Shown: positions 34,801 through 42,826 of the stretch, one piece after another
How the letters are laid out: every line of letters starts with the position of its first letter
Numbering within the stretch: position 1 is the first letter of the stretch
Origin: Pseudorhodoferax sp032153935
Lineage (GTDB): Bacteria; Pseudomonadota; Gammaproteobacteria; Burkholderiales; Burkholderiaceae_C
Assembly: GCF_964253035.1 (NCBI RefSeq)
Contig: NZ_CAXUQL020000002.1
Coordinates: 124,001-188,000 of the forward strand
Length of the DNA: 64,000 nucleotides
Direction: 5' to 3'
Notes under the pieces: generated by a model
What the model saw: only the letters and a program-made list of their open reading frames with translations
Told to the model about the DNA's origin: nothing
Database searches by the model: none
Program-made: the position numbers and the translations under genes

Positions 34801-35049
34801 CCGGACTGTCTTCGCCCCAGGCACGCTGAGCATCGTGGTGGTAAGGGGGTAGGTGACCAGGTCTTCGACCACCTGGGGTGGCTTGCCGGGGTACGTCGTG
34901 CGCACGATGACCTGGGTGTCCGACAGATCGGGCAAGGCGTCGACAGGCGTTTGCCTGACTGACCAGATGCCCGCTGCCACAAGAAACGCAGTGGCGATGA
35001 GCACGAGGAACCGGTTGCCGATCGACCAGCGGATGATGGCCGCGATCAC
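31876..35049 (-). CDS. cusA: CusA-type heavy-metal RND efflux pump (Cu/Ag)
   Basis: The 1057-aa protein starts at a GTG that overlaps the cusB stop (GTGA). It has the RND plan of twelve membrane helices: one at the N-terminus (FLVLIATAFLVAAGIW), periplasmic loops, then helix clusters VALVCAVFLFHLRSALVAVVTLPVGVV and later VTLAVIFVLLFVLFRSFSDAAIVMAAVPFSLVGG. The ISLSGVAIALGAMVDASVVLVEAAHKHLEH region and Met-rich MPSALPGLSISKASEL fit the HME-4 (Cu+/Ag+) class, as opposed to CzcA. It exports metal ions across the envelope with CusB and CusC. Length is normal. Confidence 0.92.
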   Translation of the reverse strand: MIAAIIRWSIGNRFLVLIATAFLVAAGIWSVRQTPVDALPDLSDTQVIVRTTYPGKPPQVVEDLVTYPLTTTMLSVPGAKTVRGYSFFGDSFVYVLFDDKTDPYWARSRVVEYLNQVQSRLPAGATAALGPDATGVGWVYEYALVDRTGRNDLGQLRALNDWFLRFELKTAPDVAEVASIGGMVRQYQVVLDPDRMRALGVTQATVIEALGKANQAAGGSVVELAEAEYMVRSRGFLKSLDDFRAIPLPVPGTTPVLLRDVATVQIGPEMRRGIAELDGEGEVVGGVVVMRSGKNARTTIEAVKARLQALKPSLPQGVEVIETYDRSKLIDRAVLNLRDKLVEEFIVVALVCAVFLFHLRSALVAVVTLPVGVVTAFIVMHWQGVSANILSLSGVAIALGAMVDASVVLVEAAHKHLEHFEEQHGRQPTAPERWALIAQASVEVGPALFFSLLVITLSFLPVFTLEAQEGRLFAPLAFTKTYAMAAAAGLSVTLVPVLMGYLVRGRIPKEAANPLNRLLVAVYRPALELVLRFPKLTVAVAALVFAVTAVPVMRLGGEFMPSLDEGDLLYMPSALPGLSISKASELLQQTDRLIKTVPEVERVFGKAGRADTATDPAPLEMFETTIQFKPREQWRAGMTPDKLVEELDRVVKVPGLSNVWVPPIRNRIDMLATGIKSPVGIKLAGADLATIDRLAAQIEAAVKNVPGVSSALAERLTGGRYIDVDVDRAAAARHGLSVADVQSIVSTAIGGDNVGEVIQGRERYPINVRYPREVRDSLQRLRELPFVTGRGETVLLQDVARISIEEGPPMLRSENARLSGWVYVDVRGRDLRSVVTDMQASVAAQVALPAGYAISWSGQFEYLERATERLKVVVPVTLAVIFVLLFVLFRSFSDAAIVMAAVPFSLVGGFWLVWAMGHSISVATAVGFIALAGLAAEFGVVMLIYLKNAHASRIAQGQRDSDETLLAAIREGAVQRVRPKAMTVAVVMAGLVPILLGTGTGSEVMTRIAAPMVGGMLTAPLLSMLVIPAVWYLVHRKRGDAHQLSSAAKPPNAATTP

Positions 35050-36557
35050 TTGGTGCCTCCGACGCGCTGCATGGACACCAGTTCGTAGCCCATGGAGCCG
35101 CCCTGCCTGAACTCGAAGCGAACCGTGTCACCCGGCTTGATGTCGGCAAAGGCCTTGGGGGTGGGTTTGCTGAAGCCCATGGTCATCGCAGGCCACTTCA
35201 ACGAGGCGATGGGGCCATGGGAGATGGTGATGCCGTCCGCTTCGACGCTCTCTACCTTGCCGTCGCCAACATGCACGTCTGCCGGCGTCGTTGCCGGCGC
35301 AGACGCCGACGCTGCAGGCGCAGCGGCATTCGTGGTGATCGAGCCCAGCACGGAGCGCAGCCGCGCTTCGGAATCGATGAGGAATTGGCCGCTGACAACA
35401 ACTTGATCGCCCTCGGCGAGCCCAGAGACCACCTCGACGGTGTCGCCGAGGTCGGCACCCAACTGGATGTCTCGTGGCTCGAACGCGTCGTTGTCCCTGC
35501 GAACTATGGCGACGGCGCGGGTGCCGGTACGGATCACCGCTTCGGCAGGCACGATCAGGCGTGAGGCCGAAGGTCCGGTGACCTGCAGGCGCAGCAGCAT
35601 CCCCGGGATCAGCCGGCCTCTCGCGTTGTCGACTTCAAAGCGCGCCTGCAGGGTGCGCGTGCTCGCGCTGACCTGCGGCAGGATCTCCTTGAGTTCGCCA
35701 CCGAAGGTTTGGCTGGCATCGGCCTGGAGCACCGCCTGGACCTTCTGGCCACGCGCGAGGCGTATCGCCTGTGCCTCGGGCACCTCCGCCACCGCCCACA
35801 CCTTTTCCAGGCCGGCGATGCGGAACAGGGTCGTGCCGGGAGAGACCGCGACGCCCTCGCGCACACCGAGCTCCGCGATCACGCCGCTGACCGGAGCGGT
35901 GAGCGTGAAACGCGCCTGCGCCATGCCAGTGGCCTCGCTTTGGCGGATGAGAGTCTCGGGGATGGACAAGGCACGCATGCGTTCGCGCGCGGCTGCCACC
36001 AGGTCTTCCGATGCACCGGAGCGTTTGAGCGCAAGCAGTTCGTTCTGCGGTCCCAGCCAATCGGGCGCGAAGAGCGTGGCGAGCGGCTGGCCCTTGCGGA
36101 CCCGCTCCATGGGCGCGCGCACGGCCAAATGCTCGACGTAGCCAGCCACACGGGTCTGGACCGCGACACTGAGGCGCTCATCAAACTGCACGGCGCCGAC
36201 CGCATCGAAGGACGACGACACGTCCGCCCGCTGGACCAGCGCGGTGCGCATGCCCAGGTTCTGCCGCACCGTCGGGCTGATTTTCACGCCGGAGTCACCC
36301 GCCTCGTCGGCATAGACCGGCACTAGCTGCATGTCCATGAACGGTGACTTGCCTGGCTTGTCGAAGCGCTGGCCCGGCACCATTGGATCGTGCCAGTACA
36401 GCACCTTGCGTTCGGCGGCACCTGACGCTGACGCCCCTGGCGTGGCTGCCGTGGTTGCTTCGGCACGGGTATCCGTCTGCCGACCGAGGTAGAAGCCCGC
36501 AGCGGCCAGCACGGCGGCACCTAGAAGCGAGAGTGCAATCGACTGAGCGCGCTTCAC
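35046..36557 (-). CDS. cusB: CusB membrane-fusion protein with N-terminal metal-binding and C-terminal CusF-like domains
   Basis: The 503-aa protein has one N-terminal membrane anchor and a heavy-metal-binding motif VLYWHDPMVPGQRFDKPGKSPFMDMQLVPVYAD (residues 53-85). A lipoyl/beta-barrel adaptor core follows. The last 75 residues form an added CusF-like domain (KVESVEADGITISHGPIASLKWPAMTMGF), which keeps the Trp and MTM ligands. A chaperone fused to the adaptor would feed Cu(I) straight to the pump. It overlaps both cusC (ATGA) and cusA (GTGA), so the three are strictly coupled. Confidence 0.9.
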   Translation of the reverse strand: MKRAQSIALSLLGAAVLAAAGFYLGRQTDTRAEATTAATPGASASGAAERKVLYWHDPMVPGQRFDKPGKSPFMDMQLVPVYADEAGDSGVKISPTVRQNLGMRTALVQRADVSSSFDAVGAVQFDERLSVAVQTRVAGYVEHLAVRAPMERVRKGQPLATLFAPDWLGPQNELLALKRSGASEDLVAAARERMRALSIPETLIRQSEATGMAQARFTLTAPVSGVIAELGVREGVAVSPGTTLFRIAGLEKVWAVAEVPEAQAIRLARGQKVQAVLQADASQTFGGELKEILPQVSASTRTLQARFEVDNARGRLIPGMLLRLQVTGPSASRLIVPAEAVIRTGTRAVAIVRRDNDAFEPRDIQLGADLGDTVEVVSGLAEGDQVVVSGQFLIDSEARLRSVLGSITTNAAAPAASASAPATTPADVHVGDGKVESVEADGITISHGPIASLKWPAMTMGFSKPTPKAFADIKPGDTVRFEFRQGGSMGYELVSMQRVGGTK

Positions 36558-37786
36558 AGGGCACCTCCCGGCAGGAGCGGTTTGAAGGTCAGCTGTGCCT
36601 GGACCTTTGCCAGGTCACGCCGCAGCGAAAGCAGCTTCCTCTGCGCTTCGACCTCGGTATGGCGTGCCTCGAACAGGGCCATCAGGCTCACCTGATTGGA
36701 GCGGTAGCCAGCCAAGGCAACACTGGTTCGTTGTCGGGCTGGAGCCACGACGGACGCCTGGTACCGCTCGGCGCGATCGGCGAGTCGCTGGGCGTCGCTG
36801 GCCAGCCCGCGGAACTCGGCCGTTGCCACGCGCGAGGCCTCCACCAGATTGGCTTCGGCCTTGTCGACGAGTGCCACCTTGGCAGCAGTGTCGCGGTCCT
36901 GTCGCTGGGCAGGCGCGACCGGCAAGGGAATGCTCACACCGACGGACACCATGTCCGAGTAGCCGCTGCGCTGGCCATAGGACACCTCCCATGACCAGTT
37001 CGGCTTGCGGTTGGCGGCGGCAACCGTGGCCTCCTGCCTGGCAAGCTGGATGTCCCGTTGTGCGGCGAGAACGGCTGGATGGTTGGCAACGTAGGACTCC
37101 TCGCCGATGTTCGACAAGCCAACTGGCGCCGCGAGTTCATCCGGGGAAATACCGACCCAACGCTCCAGCGCCACGCGCGCGCCGCGCTCCTGTTGCAGCA
37201 CTTCCGCGGTGTCGTCCTCGGCGACCCCGCGGGCGCTGGTCAGAGCCAGAACCTCCTGACTGTTGGCGGCGGCCGACAACAGCCGGCCCTTGGCCGCTTC
37301 CAGCTCCTCTTGCACATGGTGCTGGGTCTGGGTTGTCAGCTTGAGAGCTTCGCTTGCGAAATACACGTCCAGGTAGGCCAGCACAGTTTGCATGCGCACT
37401 TCGGCGGCCGCTACCTGAACAGACACGCTCTCCCTGCTGGCCATCGCGTCAGCCGCAGCCTGGCGGGCCGCACGCTTGTCGGCCGATACCCATTCCTGGC
37501 TGAAGCCGATGCGTTTCATGGTCATCGACTCGCGGGTCGTGCTGAAGCGGTCCCCGCCGGTCACGGGCAGGTTGTCGACGCCCACGCGCAGCGTCGGGTC
37601 AGGCAACTGTCCCGCTGCGCGTGCGGTCTCGTTCGCGCTGATGACGCCGGCGCGCGCGGCACGGGCAGCTTCCGATCGCTGCACGGCGAGGACAAGTGCT
37701 TGGTCGAGTGTGAGCGGTGAAGCAGCCGCCAGGAACGGAATGATGGCGGCGGCCAGAACGACCGCACGCGGATGGAGAGTGAACAT
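36554..37786 (-). CDS. cusC: CusC-type outer membrane efflux protein (TolC family)
   Basis: The 410-aa protein has a signal peptide (VVLAAAIIPFLAAASP) and the TolC-fold helical repeats, e.g. LTLDQALVLAVQRSEAARAARAGVISANETARAAGQLPDPTLRVGVDNLP and LARQEATVAAANRKPNWSWEVSYGQR. It forms the outer membrane channel for CusAB. Its stop overlaps the cusB start by 4 bp. It is short of the extra N-terminal Cys seen in lipidated CusC, so it is probably not a lipoprotein. The upstream gene is 76 bp away. Confidence 0.87.
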   Translation of the reverse strand: MFTLHPRAVVLAAAIIPFLAAASPLTLDQALVLAVQRSEAARAARAGVISANETARAAGQLPDPTLRVGVDNLPVTGGDRFSTTRESMTMKRIGFSQEWVSADKRAARQAAADAMASRESVSVQVAAAEVRMQTVLAYLDVYFASEALKLTTQTQHHVQEELEAAKGRLLSAAANSQEVLALTSARGVAEDDTAEVLQQERGARVALERWVGISPDELAAPVGLSNIGEESYVANHPAVLAAQRDIQLARQEATVAAANRKPNWSWEVSYGQRSGYSDMVSVGVSIPLPVAPAQRQDRDTAAKVALVDKAEANLVEASRVATAEFRGLASDAQRLADRAERYQASVVAPARQRTSVALAGYRSNQVSLMALFEARHTEVEAQRKLLSLRRDLAKVQAQLTFKPLLPGGAL

Positions 37787-37862
37787 GGAAACTCCGAGGA
37801 CAAACGAGATCTAGCCGGCGGGCGGATCTGCCGCGCCAGCGCCTGTCGGTCAATCGGAGGCG

Positions 37863-38246
37863 TCAGACCCGAAGTCGGAGCGTGGAGAGGAAGAGCGGAC
37901 CTGGAGGTGGGCGTGCCTGTGGTCTGGCTGTCAATGGGACAGACTGTGTTTCACCGGCGAGGAGCTTGAAAGGAAGAACGAGCACCTGCACGGCTATTGA
38001 CGCGGCCAGGGTAGGCGTCTTCGCCGTATCCGGCGACTGCGGGGCGCTGGCCGAGAACTGAGCACAGAGGGTCGGCTGCTCAGCATCCATGCCCTCGCAG
38101 GGCATGCCCGACGCCATCATCTCGGCCATCGCCGCCGCTTCTGCCTGTTGCGGACAGACGTAGTTGGCCAACGCCAGCTGAGAGAACAGCAGCGACAACA
38201 CCACGAAAAGCGTGGTGGTCAGGCGGGTGGACAAGCGACGGCTCAT
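37863..38246 (-). CDS. Small exported Cys/Met-containing protein in the copper operon, unknown function
   Basis: The start was set at MSRRLSTRLTTTLFVVLSLLFSQLALANYVCPQ (ATG 38246), giving 127 aa with a signal peptide cleaved after ALA. The mature part has NYVCPQQAEAAAMAEMMASGMPCEGMDAEQPTLCAQFS, a run of Cys and Met that would bind Cu(I). A second hydrophobic segment (LAASIAVQVLVLPFKLLAG) follows. It resembles small periplasmic proteins of cop/cus loci without a firm family name. It lies between cusC and the second cusF-like gene on the same strand. Confidence 0.68.
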   Translation of the reverse strand: MSRRLSTRLTTTLFVVLSLLFSQLALANYVCPQQAEAAAMAEMMASGMPCEGMDAEQPTLCAQFSASAPQSPDTAKTPTLAASIAVQVLVLPFKLLAGETQSVPLTARPQARPPPGPLFLSTLRLRV

Positions 38247-38316
38247 GAACGGGGGAAGTCTAACGTCAGCGCACATCGGCGCGAACCCGCCACAGCGGGC
38301 TGCGCGCCGTGCCGAC

Positions 38317-38628
38317 TCAGTTGGCGACCTGGATCGATGTCACCGTGAAAACGCCATTGACCTTGTCGGCCGTGAATTTGACCTTGTCACCGTCCTTCAG
38401 GGAGTCAAGCATCTTGGGCTCTTTCACCCGAAAAACCATGCTCATTCCATCCATACCCAGGTTGGGAATAGGACCATGGCGCAAGGTCACTTTGCCTTGC
38501 TCCTTGTCCACCCGGCGTACTTCGCCTTCCACCACCGGGGCGCTGGCGGATGATGGAGTCGACGACTGGGCATGGGCGCCGAGGGTTGTTGCAATGATTG
38601 CTGCGGCGAGGATGCGAGAGAACTTCAT
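38317..38628 (-). CDS. Second CusF-like periplasmic copper chaperone
   Basis: The 103-aa protein starts MKFSRILAAAIIATTLGAHAQ, a clean signal peptide behind a GAAGGAAA ribosome site. The OB-fold core reads VVEGEVRRVDKEQGKVTLRHGPIPNLGMDGMSMVFRVKEPKMLDSLKDGDKVKFTADKVNG. The His (RHG) and the GMSM Met pair match CusF ligands, and the Trp is again missing. With the cusF at 31507 and the domain at the end of CusB, this makes three CusF folds in one operon. It probably buffers Cu(I) in the periplasm. Confidence 0.82.
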   Translation of the reverse strand: MKFSRILAAAIIATTLGAHAQSSTPSSASAPVVEGEVRRVDKEQGKVTLRHGPIPNLGMDGMSMVFRVKEPKMLDSLKDGDKVKFTADKVNGVFTVTSIQVAN

Positions 38629-38639
38629 GATGATTTCCT

Positions 38640-39098
38640 TCAATGTTTCGTGTAGCGGGCGAAGACGGTTGCACGCCCGCGCTTGTCGATAAGGAGAACG
38701 TCGTAGGGGTCTTTGTCGTCGCCCATCTCCATGCCCGGCGACCCAAGAGGCATGCCTGGAACCGCGATTCCAATGGCGCTTGGCTTGAGTGCGAGCAGCT
38801 TCTTCACCTCAATTGCAGGCACGTGGCCCTCGACCACATACCTGGTGACGATGCCGGTGTGACAACTGGCGTACTTGTCCGGCAGGCCATGCTTGCGCCG
38901 TGCGGTGGAGGTGTCCTCCACTTCGACGACCTTCACCGGAAAGCCTGCCGCCTTCAGGTGATCGACCCAAGCGCCGCAGCACCCGCAGGTCGGGCTCTTG
39001 AAGACCTCGACCAGCGGCAGACCGACGGCGGCAAGCGACGGCAAGCACGTTGCCGCAACGCCGACCCCTGCGGCCAGGACGACGTTGCGGCGTTTCAC
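38640..39098 (-). CDS. DUF411 periplasmic metal-binding protein
   Basis: The 152-aa protein starts at a GTG overlapping the cupredoxin stop (GTGA). It has a signal peptide (VVLAAGVGVAATCLPSLAA). The DUF411 core VEVFKSPTCGCCGAWVDHLKAAGFPVKVVEVED contains the CGCC motif, and CHTGIVTRYVVEGHVPA and the Met-rich IGIAVPGMPLGSPGMEM follow. Members are found beside copper or silver resistance genes and are thought to bind Cu(I). Here it is coupled to a cupredoxin, so electron or copper exchange between the two is plausible. Confidence 0.82.
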   Translation of the reverse strand: MKRRNVVLAAGVGVAATCLPSLAAVGLPLVEVFKSPTCGCCGAWVDHLKAAGFPVKVVEVEDTSTARRKHGLPDKYASCHTGIVTRYVVEGHVPAIEVKKLLALKPSAIGIAVPGMPLGSPGMEMGDDKDPYDVLLIDKRGRATVFARYTKH

Positions 39099-39598
39099 TT
39101 GACCGTCACCTTGCCGACCATGCCGGCTTCAAAATGGCCTGGCAGCAGGCAGGCAAACTGGAACTCGCCGGCCTTGGTGAACTGCCACACGATTTCTCCA
39201 CTTTGACCGGGCTTGACGTGTGCCATGTACGCCTCGTCGTGCTCCATGCCCGGGTTTTTCTTCATCTGCTCGGCGTGCTTTTTCAACTCCTCCGGGGTGC
39301 CCAGCACCATCTCGTGCAGAACCTGGCCCTTGTTCGTGGGGACGATCTTGACGGTCTCGCCGCGTTTGACCGTGATGTCCGCCGGTGTGAAACGCATGTT
39401 GTCGGACATGTCTACCGTGATGGTGCGGTTCGCCTTCTTCGGGTCGCCCTCCTGGCCAAAGGGCGTGGTCTCGACCTTTGCGGCATTGAATTTTCGAGCC
39501 GAGTGGGTCTCGTCGCCATGGGCAAACGACACATTGGTAGTGGCAAGCACGCCGATGGCTGCGATGGCAACGAAGAGGTTCTTGAGTGCGAATTTCAT
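39095..39598 (-). CDS. Periplasmic cupredoxin (CopI-like)
   Basis: The 167-aa protein has a signal peptide (LFVAIAAIGVLATTNVSFA). A type-1 copper site is visible: His in VLHEMVLGTPEEL, then Cys, His and Met in FACLLPGHFEAGMVG near the C-terminus. A Met/His-rich insert (AEQMKKNPGMEHDEAYMAH) sits between. CopI-type cupredoxins of cop loci give copper tolerance, especially under oxygen-limited conditions. It lies 29 bp after the multicopper oxidase gene and is coupled to the DUF411 gene. Confidence 0.83.
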   Translation of the reverse strand: MKFALKNLFVAIAAIGVLATTNVSFAHGDETHSARKFNAAKVETTPFGQEGDPKKANRTITVDMSDNMRFTPADITVKRGETVKIVPTNKGQVLHEMVLGTPEELKKHAEQMKKNPGMEHDEAYMAHVKPGQSGEIVWQFTKAGEFQFACLLPGHFEAGMVGKVTVK

Positions 39599-39627
39599 GA
39601 TGTATGCCTAATGGATGTGAGAAGGGT

Positions 39628-40998
39628 TCAGTGGCCGGAGTGCGCACCGGATGGCTTGCGCACGTTCATCGTGTTGGCGTCGGCTGCGGGCGCGGGCACG
39701 CGTGTTGGTTGCTGTATCTCGCCCTGGAACTCATAGGACACGGTGCCAGACGGGTGCTTGTAGGGTGCAGGCTCCCTGTAGTCCCCGGCTTTGACGTCGT
39801 CCCGTACCTTCACGACGCTGAACATGCCGCCCATTTCAATGGGGCCGAACGGCCCGATTCCGGTCATCATGGGAAGCGTGTTGTCAGGGATAGGCATCTC
39901 CATGGAGCCCATGTCGGCCATGCCCTTGTCGCCCATCACCATATAGTCCGGCACCAGCTTGGTGATGCGCTCGGCCACGCCCTTATGGTCCACGCCGATC
40001 ATGTTGGGCACATCGTGGCCCATTGCATTCATCGTGTGGTGGGACTTGTGGCAGTGGATCGCCCAGTCCCCCGCGACAGCGTCGAACTCGAACGCGCGCA
40101 TCTGGCCGACCGCGATGTCCGTGGTCACTTCCGGCCAACGGGCTGAGGGCGGGACCCAGCCACCATCGGTGCCCGTCACGTAGAAGTGCGGTCCGTGCAT
40201 GTGGATCGGGTGGTTGGTCATCGTCAGGTTGCCGACGCGCACGCGGACCCGGTCGCCTGTGCGGCACACCAGGCTGTCGATGCCTGGGAATACACGGCTA
40301 TTCCAGGTCCACATGTTGAAGTCCGTCATCTCGGCGGTCTTCGGAGTGGCGGCGCCGGGCTCGATGTCGTAGGACGCAAGCAGGAACACGAAGTCCCGAT
40401 CCACCCGCATCTGGCGTTGGTCCTTGGGGTGAATGACGAACATGCCCATCATGCCCATGGCCATCTGCGTCATCTCGTCCGCGTGCGGGTGGTACATGTG
40501 CGTGCCGGCGCGCAACAGCGTGAACTCGTAGACGAAGGTCTTGCCCACGGGAATGTGCGGCTGTGTGAGCCCGCCGACACCGTCCATGCCTGAGGGAAGC
40601 ATGATTCCGTGCCAGTGCACCGTGGTGTGCTCGGGGAGCTTGTTGGTGACGAAAATGCGCACCCGGTCTCCCTCGACCGCTTCAATGGTCGGCCCCGGGC
40701 TGGAGCCGTTGTAGCCCCACAGGTTGGCTTTCATGCCAGGCGCGAACTCACGCACCACCGGCTCGGCCACCAGGTGGAACTCCTTGACGCCGTTGTTCAT
40801 GCGCCAGGGCAAGCTCCACCCGTTGAGCGTGGCCACGGGGTTGTAGGGCCGGCCCGTGCTGGGCATGAGCAACGGTTGCATTGCAGGAGAGGTCTGGTAG
40901 ACCGCTTCGGGCAACGAAGCGGCACCGACACGGCTGACGGCGGTGACACCCAGCGCGACGGCACCTGCCGTCCTGAAGAAATTTCTACGATTCGACAT
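39628..40998 (-). CDS. Tat-exported multicopper oxidase
   Basis: The start was set at MSNRRNFFRTAGAVALGVTA, a Tat signal (RRNFF); the in-frame extension to 41067 has no sense. The 456-aa oxidase shows all four copper motifs: HWHG (TTVHWHGIMLPSG), HPH (HMYHPHADEM), HPIHMHG and HCHKSHHTMNAMGH. The Met-rich C-terminus (MVMGDKGMADMGSMEMPIPDN) fits a Cu(I) oxidase like CueO/CopA. It would oxidise Cu(I) to the less toxic Cu(II) in the periplasm. It lies between the TolC-type lipoprotein and the cupredoxin in the same operon. Confidence 0.88.
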   Translation of the reverse strand: MSNRRNFFRTAGAVALGVTAVSRVGAASLPEAVYQTSPAMQPLLMPSTGRPYNPVATLNGWSLPWRMNNGVKEFHLVAEPVVREFAPGMKANLWGYNGSSPGPTIEAVEGDRVRIFVTNKLPEHTTVHWHGIMLPSGMDGVGGLTQPHIPVGKTFVYEFTLLRAGTHMYHPHADEMTQMAMGMMGMFVIHPKDQRQMRVDRDFVFLLASYDIEPGAATPKTAEMTDFNMWTWNSRVFPGIDSLVCRTGDRVRVRVGNLTMTNHPIHMHGPHFYVTGTDGGWVPPSARWPEVTTDIAVGQMRAFEFDAVAGDWAIHCHKSHHTMNAMGHDVPNMIGVDHKGVAERITKLVPDYMVMGDKGMADMGSMEMPIPDNTLPMMTGIGPFGPIEMGGMFSVVKVRDDVKAGDYREPAPYKHPSGTVSYEFQGEIQQPTRVPAPAADANTMNVRKPSGAHSGH

Positions 40999-41008
40999 GT
41001 TGGTTCTT

Positions 41009-42406
41009 TCAGTGGCCAGCGGGCGCGTCCGATGCGGCCTCGGGTGCAGCGCCCACGCTGCTGGCACCGGGTGAGCGCCCAGTCAGAGCGGTTTGAAGAT
41101 TGGTTTCGGCGACCCAGAAGTCCCGCAGCGCCTGCACGTAGTCCGCCACGCCGCGCACCTGCTCGCGCGAGTCGGCCAGCAGCTCGAAGACACTGATGAG
41201 CATGCCGTTGTAGCGCAGCAGGTTTTCTTCCGAGATGCGCTTGCGCAAGGGCACAACCTCGTCCCGGTAGTGCTTTGCTAGGTCAAATGCCGTGCGGTAC
41301 GCGCCATAGGACTCGCGGACCTCGGATTGCGCATTGACCGCGATTTCCGCGGTACGGTGCACTGCCTGCATGTAGCTCGCTTCGGCGCGGCTCGTGCGCA
41401 CCGAGCCGAAGTCGAACAGCGGTAGCTCCAACTCGATTTCGAAGCCGTTTGCCCTGGGACTGCCGCTTTCGCTCTTGTTGGTGTAGCCCACCTCGAGCAC
41501 GTTGATGAAGCGGGTCGCTTTGGTGAGGCCATAGGCACTGGCCGTCGAGGCCGTTGCACGCTTGGCCATCATCACGTCCAGCCGCTTTTCCAACGCGGTG
41601 CGCTCAGCGTCCAGCGGTTGCGTCGGCGCCTTCGGCAGATCAGGCAGACGGTCCGGCAGTTTGAAGTTGAGCTGCTCGCCCGACAAGCCCAGCAGTCTGG
41701 TCAATCGCTCGCGCTCGGCCAACGACTGCTGCTGCGCCCTGGCCAAGCTGGCCGTCGCATCCGCATAAAAGGCTTGCTCACGCATCTGCGCGAGCTTGTT
41801 GAAGTTGCCTGCAAGCACCATGCGCCTGGCCAGCTCGTTCGATGCATCGGCCGCTTCCTTGACCTGGCTGTAGTAGCGCACGAGTTCCTGCGCGGCAACC
41901 GCGCCAAAGTACGCTCGACGCGCCTCCGAGGCGACGCCCACGGCCTCGTAGGCGGCCTGGAATTGCGCTTGCTCGAAGTTGCGCTGTTGCACCTCGGTCG
42001 CTTTGGGCATCGTCAGCAGGCTCAGGATGTTGAACATCACCGCCCGCTCGATTTCGACCACACCTGAGCCAGACATCCGTCCGAAGCTGAGCAGCGGATT
42101 GGCCAAGCGCCCCGCCTGCACCAGATTCGACTCTGCGATGCCGAGCTGGTTGAGGTTGGCCTGCAGTCCGCGGTTGTTCAGCAGTGCCAACTCGACGGCC
42201 GTGTCGGCGCTCAGAGGCTGCTTCAGGATGTCGGAGATGCGCGATTTCGCCGCGTTCGCATCCTTCTCGGTGCGCTGCAAGGCGACCGACTGCCCGGTTC
42301 GTTCCTTGGTGAGGTCTGCCACCTGCCCCATGCCACCATCCGGCGAGAAGGAAGCACATCCCGCCAGGATGAGTACGGCGCCCGCTGCAACTGTGAGGCG
42401 CATCAT
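41009..42406 (-). CDS. TolC-family outer membrane lipoprotein of the copper operon
   Basis: The 465-aa protein has a lipobox (VLILAGCASFS, Cys about residue 17). Long heptad-rich helices of the TolC fold follow (TAVELALLNNRGLQANLNQLGIAESNLVQAGRLANPLLSFG; AREQAFYADATASLARAQQQSLAERERL). A second outer membrane factor besides CusC in one operon is unusual; homologues sit next to multicopper oxidases in cop clusters. It starts 4 bp inside the end of the upstream gene (ATGA) and ends 10 bp before the oxidase start. Confidence 0.82.
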   Translation of the reverse strand: MMRLTVAAGAVLILAGCASFSPDGGMGQVADLTKERTGQSVALQRTEKDANAAKSRISDILKQPLSADTAVELALLNNRGLQANLNQLGIAESNLVQAGRLANPLLSFGRMSGSGVVEIERAVMFNILSLLTMPKATEVQQRNFEQAQFQAAYEAVGVASEARRAYFGAVAAQELVRYYSQVKEAADASNELARRMVLAGNFNKLAQMREQAFYADATASLARAQQQSLAERERLTRLLGLSGEQLNFKLPDRLPDLPKAPTQPLDAERTALEKRLDVMMAKRATASTASAYGLTKATRFINVLEVGYTNKSESGSPRANGFEIELELPLFDFGSVRTSRAEASYMQAVHRTAEIAVNAQSEVRESYGAYRTAFDLAKHYRDEVVPLRKRISEENLLRYNGMLISVFELLADSREQVRGVADYVQALRDFWVAETNLQTALTGRSPGASSVGAAPEAASDAPAGH

Positions 42407-42729
42407 GGTTTGGCTCCCGGCATCGTGTGGCCTTGATGCCCTTTGGGCATCGGCATCGTGTGCGCAGGCGTCTGGCCCTGCGCGCTCGGAGCCGCAGGGC
42501 TGCCGCTGCCGTGCCGCGATCCGCTCGCAGGTACGGCGAGCGCGTCGTTCAGCTCACGCCAGTTTCCTTGCTGGATGTCCGTCCACGGCTTGTAGTCGGA
42601 AAACGCGGACTGGTAGGGCAGTGGTGCAGCCGGGGCCCCCGTTGGAGCGGCGGAAGTCTGTTGGGCGAAAACGCCCAGCGGCAGGCTCAGCGCCATGGAA
42701 GGCGCGAGCCACGAAAGAATGATTTTCAT
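42403..42729 (-). CDS. Small exported protein coupled to the TolC lipoprotein, unknown function
   Basis: The 108-aa protein begins MKIILSWLAPSMALSLPLGVFAQQ, a signal peptide. The mature part has YQSAFSDYKPWTDIQQGNWRELNDALA and then a His/Met/Pro-rich tail (AHTMPMPKGHQGHTMPGAKP) able to bind copper. It overlaps the next gene by 4 bp. Proteins with this SDYKPW...NWRELND pattern are common next to cop-locus TolC genes but have no assigned role. The start at 42729 excludes an unrelated N-terminal extension. Confidence 0.7.
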   Translation of the reverse strand: MKIILSWLAPSMALSLPLGVFAQQTSAAPTGAPAAPLPYQSAFSDYKPWTDIQQGNWRELNDALAVPASGSRHGSGSPAAPSAQGQTPAHTMPMPKGHQGHTMPGAKP

Positions 42730-42826
42730 GAGACGAAGACATCTGAGATACCAACGCGGAGGTCGGCACATGCCCACGCGTTGAATGCGCGAGCGCCATC
42801 AGGCCTCTATCGGAGGCCGTGCTGGG

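Noticed and set aside
33778..34962. A 394-aa plus-strand frame over cusA
   Set aside because: It is antisense to cusA and rich in His/Arg/Asp without any domain.
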